In this document: in pieces, positions 1 to 12,100 of the stretch
How the letters are laid out: each line of letters begins with the position of its first letter
Position numbering within the stretch: position 1 is the first letter of the stretch
From: Podocnemis expansa
Taxonomy: Eukaryota; Chordata; Testudines; Podocnemididae
Assembly (NCBI GenBank): GCA_007922195.1
Contig: ML681963.1
Coordinates: 138,151,982-138,215,981 of the forward strand
Reading direction: 5' to 3'
Length of the DNA: 64,000 nucleotides
Position numbers and translations under genes: made by a program
Notes under the pieces: model-generated
The model's input: only the letters and a program-made list of their open reading frames with translations
What the model was told of the DNA's origin: nothing
The model's database searches: none

Positions 1-30
1 ATTTGACACATTGCCGTGTATTTCCTGTAG

Positions 31-136
31 GTTGAATTGTCAGCAATGTCTGAAAGTAAAGGACAGCCCAGCATCCACAACTGTGGTGTTGGAGAATATC
101 TGCATCAGGGCTACTGCTGTAAATACTGTCGTGCTG
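31..136 (+). CDS. TNF receptor exon a (start of CRD1)
   Basis: A TTTCCTGTAG acceptor precedes the exon and GTAAGC follows it. It reads in frame with first CRD motif NCGVGEYLHQGYCCKYC. It ends with one base of a split Gly codon completed by the next exon. The residues before the first cysteine look like the mature N terminus. The signal peptide lies upstream. Confidence 0.85.
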
Positions 137-3100
137 GTAAGCACTCAGCGATTTTTAATTTACCTGGCTAACAAAGCATTTTTTAAAGAAGATATTTGTG
201 CTATTTTATTTTTGTGCTGTAAAATTAAAAACTAAATGAAAGAACAATACATATGTGCAAAAGCCATCAAAGGCCATTTTATGCTGTTTCTCTTCCTATT
301 CAGTCACACTGTTGTGTGACTCACTTCAAAATTTTGTACAGCCTTTAACAAAATAGACTGTACCTGAATGAACTTGGCAGTCTGTAAAGAAACGTGGGCA
401 TGCTATAAAAGGCAGAGTCTACGTCAATACTGAATGAAACTGTTCAAAGTTGAATTAACTTTGTTGGAACTCTTGAAAATGAAGCCAATGCCTGGGCTAC
501 TGGGTTTATTTGGCCCCCTCACCCCCCCCCCCATGTTCCCTAATTACACTGGCTATGGCTACACTAGCAATTTAGTTTGAATTAAGAAGGCTTAATTTGA
601 ACTAAATAAGCCCATGGCCACAATACCCTTTCCTTAGTTCGAACTAAGAAATTCCTTAGTTCAAACTAAGGAATGCTTAGTTTGAACTTGTAAGTACCAA
701 TGATTAGTTCGAACTAAGTACAGCAAAGACTTGAACTAACCCTTAGTTCAAACAAAGGCAGTTAGTTTGAACTAACAGTTTGAACTAGTCCACATTGTTA
801 GTTCAAACTGATAAGTTCAAGATTAGAGCTAAGCTTGAAATTATTAGTTTGAACTAACTTTAGCTAGTGGAGACAGCCAATAATGCTTATCAGACACAAA
901 TGCTCAGTAGCAACACTGCAGAAACTTTATGGTTTTTATATTTACATGGAAAACTTTCTTCATTTTGTAGATTATATGTGTCCCCATTTTTTAGATGTGT
1001 GTAAAATTTGTTCATTCTTTAAGGGGCATTTTCACTTTGCTTTGTGCCAAGGAGCATTCTGTCCTCCATTTGTTATAATCTCATGAGGTTTGTTCTGTGG
1101 CTTTTCTAAATTTTGTGAGTGAATTTTGTGCTCAGGGGTCAAATTCACCCTTGGTAGAGCCCTTGAACAAGGTATATACTTTATTTGAATGTTACTTGAG
1201 CCCTTTTTAAGGACTTAGACCAGGGGTTGGCAACCCAAAAGATGAGAAGAGCCATTTTTAAAAATTCCTTCAATAATCAAGTGTTTTGAGAGCTGCAATG
1301 GATGTAGGCTCCTGGCGGGAACTGGGGAAAGCTGGGCCAGGGTGCCTGAAGCCAGGAGGAGGGCACCCACAGGGTTCCCTGGTGGCAGGGACAGCAAAGC
1401 GACACAAGGGGGCAGCCAAAGAGCTGCATGCAGCTCCAGAGCCACAGGTTGCAGACCCCTGAATAAGACACTGATTGTACAAATGATAGCACATGGGCAT
1501 AGCAGCCTGTCTGAATGCCCTCCATGGGCTCAGCAGTTCATCCATGTGGCATGAACTGCAAGACTGCTGCCACAAGTAAAATATAAGAGGCGGGTAGGTT
1601 CTGTGTGGGCTGGGTTCTATGCACAGGGGTGACTTTCACTGTGATTTCAGAGAGAGACAGCATTATCCAGAGGTGTGTAGGCTACCTGACACACTACCAG
1701 CCTCATCTATTTCACCTGAACTACTTTCACTGATTTATTTCTAGCCCGTTCTGAACACAAACTGTCAGTTATGCTTAACTATGGCATATGGCGTATTAAT
1801 AAATAGGGATATGAACATATGTCCAAACAGAACTAAAAAGAACATTGAAACTCTTATTTTATTGCTAAAACCTTCCATTAAAAATTATAGGCATTTTTAT
1901 AAGTAGAGTATATCAGAAAAATGACATTTTCCATCAAGAAACAGGGAAATATTATTGATGGAAAGTTTTGTAAAACGCTTTTTCCTTTTTCCAACCACCT
2001 CTATCTATAAAGGAGGAAAACTCCCAGGTTTGTTGGCCTCTTACTGCTAGTTATTGGCTTATTTACTAATGTTATCTAGATATTGATGTCTAGTCTTTAA
2101 ATGTTCTTCCTGGTTTTATTGCATATGCTTAATCCCATTGAGCTCCACTCCTTCTAAGGAGTGGCTGAAAGACGTCATCTTGAAGCAAACAGTAGAAGAG
2201 ACAAAGTTCATGTTGTGTATGCTTGAACCCAGTTACCTGTACCCTAATATTACTAGCAATATATGGTTACAGTGTTGAATTTTTGCTTTTTCTTTTATAT
2301 AGGCACTTATGTTGCTGAACACTGCAAAGTTCCACATACTGAAGGAATTTGTTACCACTGCACAGAGGGAGAGGATTATACTGCTCATGCAAACGGCCTA
2401 GATGAGTGTATACGATGTAAACTGTGCAAAGACGGTATAGTACAAAACTTGGGCTGATCTGTAAATATGTTCAGTTTGCTTTCAGGAAAGGCTTTAGTGT
2501 TCTTAGTTTTGCAGAAAAATCTATTTCCTCCGGTTTCCTCCTTATTTTCATTGTTTTAACAGCACTTACACGTTTTAAAATAACTTATTTTTTAATCACT
2601 TGGGTGTAACTTATGCTTCATAGAAAAAGAATCACAAATTCTATTTGATTACATTTGTAACTTATATGATTAACTTGTGTTTCTCAGATCAAATAACCAT
2701 GAGCATGTGCACTTCAACAAGGGATACTGAATGTCAGTGCAAACCAGGGTATTTCTGTCCTACTGAAGGCTGTGAGATGTGCCACAGATGCAAGCGAAAG
2801 TATGTACAGTAACTGCTTTAGGCAGTTTTCTTCCATAAAGTATAGTAAAAAGTAGGGCCCATCTCCTATAAATGCTCACCCACATGTTTACCTTAAGGCA
2901 CATGAAGTCAGTGGGACTGCTTGTGTATAAAATTAATACTTGCAGGATTGGCACCTAGGACTGCATGTATTTAAGTATTGCTGTCCTGCTTGATCTGTCT
3001 GGCTGTACACAAATGTTCCCACTGTTTTTCCTGATTCTTTCACCTGCCACATTTGAATAGGCTTGGGAGGGCTACCAGTCAGGACAAGTAACGTCAGTAG

Positions 3101-6100
3101 CAGTCAGTAGAACTAGCCAGAATTTTATAATATGGGGACTAATTATGTCCTGACTTCATGTCAGTATTTTTTTCCATTTGAATAAATATTTTTGGTCATT
3201 AATCTCTCCCCATGGGCTTCTATATTTTTGCTTTGCTGCCACATAATAGTCTAGCATCATTTTTTCTTAATCTGTTTTTCAAGTACAGTACTCTCTCTTA
3301 GTGAGTGGTGAAGACAGACTACTTTTGTAAGTTACTTCTGTGAAAGTAGGAATGAGCACAGGTGCAGATTTGATTTTGTGACATAATTACATTTTGTTAT
3401 ATATTTTAGGTGTCCAGAAGGGAAAGAAATTGTGCAAAAGTGCAATGCTACAGTTGACCTGGAGTGTGACCATCCTCCCAATGGTACAGTATAAACTATG
3501 ATGTTTTGTCTCTTTTGTAGGTAATTCAGAAACAGCTTATTAAAGTGAGCCTTTAAAATCCTACTTTTAAGTACAGTAGAACCTCAAAGTCACAAACATC
3601 TCAGGAATGGTAGTTGGTCATAACTCTGAAAGAGTCGTAACACTGAAGAAAATGCTATGACTGGTCTTTCAAACGTTTACAACTGAACTACGACCTTGGC
3701 CTCCTGGGATAACCACATGAAAATGTGAAGGTCAGAGCAAGCTGCAAAATGAGAGCAAATTCTCTCAGCATTGATGGGTTACACTGAAGCCAGATTTCCT
3801 ATATCCTTCAACAGTCGTGCTTCTGATTCCCCACACTCTGGTTATCAAGAAGCACAACAAAATATATTCAGCTCCTTTTACTGCATTTCAGCTGCCGGTT
3901 CCCAAATAGTCACTGGGTCTAGTAAAGAAATAAGTTACTTAAAACTCCAAACTCTTTGCCAAAAATGGTTCTCCTGACCCCAGAGGGTCCACCACATTAC
4001 ACAGAACAGTATAGGTTTGGACCTTACCTAAGTACTACACTGCTAGCCAATCAGTTAGTAACTAAAACTTAAAAGTTTATTATTTTAAAAAAAGGAAAGC
4101 AACAAAATACGATTTCTGTTAAAGGATTTAAGTGAATCACATACAAACAAGGATTAAGAGTCCATGTAAGGCAAGTTCTTGGTAGAATTTGGAGTTTGAA
4201 GGCTTGTATAGATCCTTTGGGGCACATCTGGTACCTGGATGGGTCTAAGTCAATTGTTCACAGCTTCAGTTGCAGACGAATAGATCTGGCGGTAGGTGCT
4301 GGTTGAAAGCTCATACTGAAAACAAAGTGGGGGTTTTGCTGCTGCCCCTTGTCACGTTGTAGTTAGTGAGTTTTACAAAAACAAAATGGACGTGAGTCAC
4401 ACGGGCAAGGCCTAGTGACTCAACAGGTTTCTCCCTGGGCCCACTGTTCTTGTGGTTCCATTAATGGGCCGTTAAAGAGACAATGACTGTAGACATCCTG
4501 TCTGGGGAGTCTCCCAGAGTCACATAAGTTGAAATACAGGTATAACAAATATATTCATAACTTCTAATACAGACATGACAGCTACACATAAACAACATAA
4601 AAAAAATGTTTAGCAAATTATAACCTTTCTATTGGTACCCAACATGGCATATCCTATAGAGATTATTGTGATTATTGAAATATAAATGGTATCCTAAATC
4701 CATATGGCTTCAGAACTTTGCTGTGTAGAAGAAAAATGCTGCTTTTAACTATCTTTAATTAAACAAACACAAGAACAGTTTCCTTACCTTGTCAAATCTT
4801 TTTTTTTTTAAACTTCCCCTTTGTATTTGTAATAGTTTACATTTAATACAGTATTGTGTTTCATTCGCTTTTTTGCTTGTGTTCTGCTGCTGCCTGGTTG
4901 GGTACTTTTGGTTCCAAATGGGGTGTTTTGTTGACCGGTCAGTTCGTAGCTCTGATGTTTATAACTTTGAGGTTCTACTGTCTGATGAGCCCATGCATTT
5001 CACACTGGCAGCCACTAAATGGAGACAATGACTCTACTAATATTAGTTGTGTAACAAACCAATATTTGTGGTGATATTTAAAATAATACAAGGGGCTTGC
5101 CTTGGTGAAAAGCATTATGTCATGGACAGATGTTTCCGAAGTGTCAAGTTAACAGGGTTTAAAGCTATATATAAATATGCCCTTCAAAAACCTGTTAAAT
5201 ATTAAAACCTGAAAAAAAATCTGTACTGAGGCATAAATCTGAAAAGATAGAAAATACATTAAATTTCTTTTCCCCTTTGGAGCCTTTTTTTTTTTTTATT
5301 ATTATTATTCCTTTCCACTAACTTAATTTGCAGTGATACACATCAGCATCTAGAGACTCTGATGGTGTATTAATATCTGAGATCTGGTGCCTTTCTTGGG
5401 GCAGATTCTAAAAGGTTATGTCTGCACTGGCAAGTTAGTCTGGACTATGGAGGTTTAGTCCAGACTAATTTAGTCCATGGCCACACTAGGCTTTCCCTAG
5501 TTCGAACTAAGAAATTTCTTAGTTCAAACTAAGGAACACTTAGTTCAAACTTGGTATTCCTGGTGGTTAGTCCGGATCTAAGCACTTAGTTTGAACTTCA
5601 GTTTGAACTAGGCGCGATGTAGCCATGGACTAATGCTTACTTTGAACTTAAGAAGTTCGAACTAAGCCAGTTAGTTCGAACTAACTGTGTGTTCTAGTTC
5701 AAACTATGCGTTAGTTTGTACTAGAACACATGGTTAGGTCAAACTTATAAGTGTGAACTAACCTTGAACTTCTTAGTTTGGACTAACAAGTCCGAAGTAA
5801 CTTTTGCTGATGTTGACATATCCCAAGTGTCAGTGTAACAGACCGCCAGACTTCATAGCTGCTGGTCTCTGTTTTTATCTGCAGCATCAACATCTTACAC
5901 TGCAGGAAAAATTATAGATATATATATATAAAAACCTCAATCTGTTTTATGGGCTGCTTTAGTACAGTGACAGTATCCTAGCCAATGAGGTTAATCTGAG
6001 GCATAATTATTGCTAATTGAAAACTTCTCAAGCTTTTTGTTTTGTTTTGCAGGGTCTGTGAATGCTGCACTTTGGATTCTTGGGATTCTCTTCTTAGTTG

Positions 6101-9100
6101 TATTTGCTTTTGTGTGCTTTTTAATTAAGAAAATGACATCATATAATAAAACAAATAAAGGTAACTAAAATTCCTTTCCACAGATAACCTGAGATATACA
6201 AAGACTCAAGTTTTCAGAGATAGATTAAGTAAGAGCTAGACCTTGATTTCAGTGGGAATACTCATGTGCTTAAAGATAGGCATATGCTTAAGTACATTGC
6301 TGAATAAAGGCTTCAGCTTCCACTGGGGAGTATTCTGTGAAGCTGCTTAATAGAGATTCCTCTGATCATTTAAGGAGAGCAGCATTAGTTATTTCTGTAG
6401 TTAAGGGTGTGGTGACCTTAGTGTAGGAGCTCAGACATGAAGGGTGGTAAGTGGTAATAAAGACTGCACCCTCAGTTTCTCTCATACAATGGTGTTTATT
6501 TAGAGCATTGCACTTGCTTCGCTTAAGCATTTTACACAGAATGCTGCTTAAGTTGCTGAATCCTGCAAGAATCTAGTTTCAAATCCTAAATCTGTTTTCA
6601 GGCATTTGAATGAGAAGATAGAAAGGATATTAGTTATTATTATTAAACAATCTTTCTGTTAACTTCATCTTGTCTGTCTGTATTCCCTGTGCTTTCTCGC
6701 TTTTTTCCAGCAGATGGTGCAACAATTATAGGTTAGGTTCCAGGCAAGTGGTGTCCATAGGTTTTGATTTGATCTACTTTAAGCTTGATTGAAAAATAAT
6801 ATAAAACCAAGGGGTTTTTTTTAGAACAGATTACCTTAAAACCAACACAGTAAAATGGAAAAAACAAGTACAAAAGTAATTCAGAGTGGTTAGACTTCTT
6901 ATATGAGGCATTTTAAGCACTGAATGCATTTGTTTGCAAAAGGTCAGCCAGTTTTAGTATGTTGCTTTTAAGGTCGTCTGTTCTAAAATACTTGTTTTTA
7001 CATTATTTTTCATTTTTCCATTATGTCATATAAAATTACACTAGTTGAAGAAAAATACATACATTTTGAAGCTTAGATCAGCTATACAGAAGTATCAAAA
7101 ATTTAAGTGTGCTCAGATACATCTGTTTAAAACAGAATTGATCAGGATCAGTCAATCTGTGGTGAGACGAAGGCATTTCCAAGAGAGGAAACAAAGAGTA
7201 TGTCTCTTACAAGTGCCGCAATGATGCGAGTGTAGTGTAAATACTTTGTATGTCCATCACGGTAGTGACTCCGCCCCCTTGAGAGGCAGGGTTGATAGAA
7301 GAATGCTTTCATCAGCTTAGTGCATCTACAACAGAGGCTTTGGTTGATCTAACTATGTTGCACAGGGCATGACATTTTCACAGTCGAGAGTGAACTAGCT
7401 AGGTCAACCTGACTTTTAGGTCTAAGTCAGGCCTCTGCCTAGCTTTTGGATCTAAAGCATAAAAAATGCTAAACATTGTAAAATTTGAATAGGTTACAAC
7501 AATTAACAAAAAAGATAATGTTTTGAACAACTAAAGTGGAATGTAGCAGGGCTTATTAAGTGAAACTAGATCCCAAATAGAACTCTTGGCTAATATCTAC
7601 ATGATATGTACAGTGTGTCCTGTTTTTTTGTGCTTTAGTAGATATGCACAGAAGGGAGTCCTTCAGTGCCTTGAACTTAGCCTTTGCCAGAGGTTGCCTA
7701 CATTTAAACTTCTGGTTAAGATTGAGAATTCATGTCAAAAAGTTAGACCATGTTACCAGTGTACTAATTCATCTCTATTTAACCAATTTTACTTCATAGA
7801 GTTTTTAATTTATATTTTTCATATGTTTCAGAAAACAAAGTTAGAGAAAACGATGTGGTAAGTTTCCTTTGGACACTTGTTTTTATTTTTGCTTGTATAG
7901 AAGCAACTTGTTTAACTATTGATGATTGTCACAAGCTGCTCCCCCGATCCAGTCTGGTGTGCCACTGTGACCCACTGATTCCCACTCCTGCACCCAGATT
8001 CACCCCTCTTTGCCAAGTGACCACTTACTCCTGAATCTGTCCACTCCAGCCTCTCATGTGTGATTGGTACAAAGCAATGGATGTATGTCCTCTGGCTGCT
8101 CTAATGTTCCCCAAGTGAGCACCCCCAGCCCCAGTTACCACACAGGGAGCCGTTGTATTATGGGGATTGAGACCCACTCCCAATCACCCTGGTCTCAAGT
8201 GTGCCCACTAAGCACTGAGGTGGATTGTGCCCAGCCTTCTTCACAGCTTTAGATAAAACTACTTCTAGTTTATTCATCAGATTACAATTTTAAGTGAGAA
8301 AATGGCAGGCAGAATCATAATATAGATGAGTCAAGAGTGACCACAGAGAAGTAAAACATGCATACTAACCTAATACTATTACAGATATGCTCATCCCACC
8401 ACTCCCATCCAGCTTGATGGTTTATAGCCATTTTCTGCCTCTTTTGAGGCAGGAGCCAATCAATGTTCCCTCTAGGCTGATGGTGCAGCTGAGCGAGTTA
8501 TGGTATTTACTGAGCAGCAATTTATGAGGCCTGGGCAACAGTTTTTTGGTGCTGAGAGTATCAGCATGCCTAAGTGCCTTAATTCAAAAGTAATTCATAG
8601 ATGTCTTTTCATTCAAACTTCAGTAAAAATGTTAAATTAAAGTACTGTAGTTTTATTAATTTACTAAACAAATGTGAGACAATGATACTTGCTGCCTGTC
8701 TAGCCTCTACCATCATCTACACCGCTCAGTTTTTGTTGCCTGTCTTTGTCAGATTTCCAGAATACATATGTAGACAAAGTGGGATTTTCTCCCACAAAAG
8801 CTCACGCAAAAAATAAATCTGTTAGTCTTTAAGTGCCACAAGACTCTTTGGTTTTTTTTGCTTTACTAGACTAACACAGCTGCCCCTTTGGAATTTAACT
8901 CCCTGCTGAACTGGGGTAAAAGGTATTCAAAGTGGATCAGGCCCCAAATGTCCAAAACGTAGATTGAAATTGAGTAGGTAGCTTCAGATTTCATCATGAG
9001 ACTGACATGTTGAGGGGATTGTATTTAATATCTAGCTATCAACCTTGAAAATACACCTATTCTGCCCTCAGTAAACATATTAAATTACCATGCATTGCAA

Positions 9101-12100
9101 ATCACAATCACTAGGTAGCAACTGTTTCCCAGATTCCCTTGGGGCAACACCTTAAGTAAAGTTACCTGAGAAATGCAAAACTTTTAAAGGTGGCAACCGC
9201 AGAAAACATGTTTCAAGACGGTTTCTCACAGCATCACATCTCTGTAACCAGGGCCATTTTTGTGCCTAAAGAATTTGCATCAAATAGAGCTAGGTTAGAG
9301 TCTGTTACATTATCATGCCCAATCATACCTCTCAAAAGCTAAATATGGGACAACAATCCCCTAAGTGAATGGCAAAAAATTGATTAGGCATACAGGAAAC
9401 TTTAAACATTGTATCTTCCTTTAATATAAAGTGTCTCTAACATCTCAGTTTTGGAATTTATGGGGTTTTTTTAATCCAAATAATTTTCAACAATAAAAGG
9501 AAGGCTATAATTAGTATGCCTGGAGTGTAAATACTCTCAGAACTAAAATAAGTAAAATGAGGTGCAATTAAGATTTGTGTGTCTGGTAGTGGAATATAAT
9601 AAAGGTAGTTTAGTACTTTTTAATTTTTGACAGTTAAAGCAAACCTAATAAAAGCTGCAAAAAGCAAGGGCATAAATGGATTTGTGAAAGAAAATGATTA
9701 TTTTCCTAACAAATTTTTGGGGAAATAGAAATACAAAGTCTTTTTTTTTTTTTTTTAATTATTGCACTGCTGGCAATATTTTTTCCTTCTGCCTTAAATG
9801 ACTTTTTATCCTTTCATATTCCTAATCATTAGGGTTTGTTTCCTTCCATCACAGGAGTCTATACAAAGTTACATTGTAAAGCCCCACCTTGACAAACTAA
9901 TTGCATTAGAATCTCTCACAGAAAAGAAAATGAATCTGAAATTAACCCAACTTGTTTTTGCTTATTTTAAAGGATTGCTTTTCTTTCAGGAGCTTTTGTA
10001 TATTCAAGCCTTTTAGCAAGTGAAAAGCAAAGCATTCACCCTTGATAGTGATGCTAAATGGCTCAAAACAATTTTGCTTGAGTCTTTCAAGCTAAGTACC
10101 CTCCTCCAGCTCCAGCCTGGCTCCTTTGCCTGCAGCCCAGCTCCCATCCCCTGCCCCCACAGAGAGCCCTGCATCCCTGCGGCCACTACATGGCTGCCTC
10201 TGGGAGCCCTACAACTTAGCCCTCCCATTGCTCAGGGTCCCCCCTCTTGCCCAGGCTCAGGTCTGCTTAGCTCCTGGGGCCCATAGAGGCCCCAAAGATG
10301 CCTCTACCACTGCACTAGCAGCCTGGTGCAGAGGAAAGGGAGAGATTTAAATTTCCCTCCCCCTCTGCTCCTTCCCTGGCTACTGTGCAGCAGGGTGGGG
10401 AGGGGCTGTCACTCTCACTGCTTGGGCAGGCAGCCTCTGAATGAACCTGTGCTGCTGCCGGACCTGAGACAACAGACACACGGGGCTCTTCCGGGCTGCC
10501 TGCGCTGCGCTGGTGAGTGGGGGCCACTGCGCCCCTTCCCACTAGCGCAGCTTACAGGGAACATTGGACCCAGTCCTTATTGTAGATGTTTCAAGATGGA
10601 GTTTCCCAGACAAAAAGCCCCAAACCATTCCCAGTGTCTCTCTTTGTTTCCAGACCCCCTTGACACATCCCTCTCTGGGCAGAGGTGGTCTGATTTCGAG
10701 CCAGAGACCTCAATTAGCATAGTCTTTTTTGCCTCCTCCAGGTACTTTCTTGCTCACAGATGTGGCTGTTTACGTGTTGCTGGAAGAGTGTTCAGTCTGT
10801 CTCCCAGCCCCCTAAGCCATGCAAAACATGCTATACATCTGTTCACATACATGATGCTGCAGGAAACATGATACCATAGTAATCCTATAGACTAGGTTAT
10901 GAGTATCCATAAAAGAACCTTACAAGGCTTAATTGGCATCAAATCATACATTCACAATGCACAGGTGAACAGAACGATCTTATAGATGATAACCCAGGGC
11001 TGCACAGATGTGCATCCTGTGACAATGATGCATAGCTTAGTCATCTTTGAAAATCACAGCTTACAAGCCAGTCCCCCATGGGGTCTTGATCTATGCTTGT
11101 GTTTTTCGGCGCTATCCCAGTACAAGTAAATAATAGCTTCATCATTTTTGTTGTTCTTGGAATACCTCAGTTGTAAATGCCACTGTGATATTGAGGTGCC
11201 AAGAACTGCATATGTTATTTAAAGACAACCTGCTTAAGGAAAATAGTAATTCAGAAGAAATTTTTGCAAAAATCTTCAGTTTCTCTATTAGATATTTGAG
11301 TTTTTATATTTGGTTACAATTGTAATATCATTGGAATGCACAGATAAGACTTTCTCAGTTACGTTTTAAATAGACTTTTAGTTAAATAATAGTAAATAGC
11401 AAAATAATTCAGAGGTATTTTTTTATTAAGTGCTGTTTCTAGGACAAGGGTTTTTGTTTGTTTAAACAAAACCACATAAATTCTGCAAAATGCTTTAGGG
11501 ATGTCAATCACTTTAACAGCTAATAACTTCTGTATTCCCGAGTAAGTGGCTCAGCTGTCTGAGCACCCAGTCATGTTTTTTGAGAATGGGGTTTTGGTGT
11601 GGAGTTGTTATGTGCAGGTTTTATTCAAGGGGTTGTATAGAGGCTTAATAAGGAAACAGGTTACAAGAAACTGAAGATGCAGAGAGAGTAAAGTCAGGTT
11701 AAACTAAGGTAGTGGAAGAGCTGGGGAGATATTCTGCTCATGTTCTCCTCACAGACCCAGAGCCAATATCTCTGTTAAAATGATCATCAGTGAAGCAATT
11801 AAATGTTTACATTTTTTAAACACAATTGTTAAAGTTCGGAGTTAATTCCCAAATGTTGCTAGCTCGCCTCCCTGTCCCTCAGTCCACTTGGCGTGGGGTC
11901 AGTCACCTGGGTGGAGAGTGCACTTTAATGCTGAGGGAGTTATTGTAGCCTTTTTCCTATAAAATCTTGTTTTCAATAAATGGGGTATTCCCTTGCCAAA
12001 TTACAAAAGACCACTTGTAACAACTTTGCTACTTTGTCAAAGATCTAGTGGTTACACCTGCTCCCATTTGTCACTTGCTAACATCATGTCTAATTTTTAT

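Larger units (their letters stand above)
137..2302 (+). other. TNF receptor intron with two transposon relics
   Basis: The intron runs from GTAAGC to a TATATAG acceptor. It holds a palindrome-rich element near 540-880 and a hAT copy at 1221-1461, annotated separately. I see nothing gene-like in the remaining A/T-rich sequence. Confidence 0.8.
7927..11024. mobile_element. Solo LTR of an old retroelement, split by a hAT insertion
   Basis: The unit begins TGTCACAAGC, ends CATCCTGTGACA and is flanked by a perfect 5-bp duplication ATGAT (7922-7926 and 11025-11029). Removing the hAT element at 8461-10566 and its duplicated site leaves about 1 kb, a normal LTR size. No internal retroviral genes are present. 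Whether it is ERV- or Gypsy-derived cannot be told here. It sits inside a receptor intron. Confidence 0.72.

Noticed and set aside
11..235. 74-codon frame starting with ATG at the left edge
   Set aside because: It is in a different frame from the receptor exon and reads through the splice donor into the intron.
10326..10871. 181-codon plus-strand frame
   Set aside because: It crosses the end of the hAT element, its target site and the solo LTR, has low-complexity GC-rich content and no domain; a chance frame.
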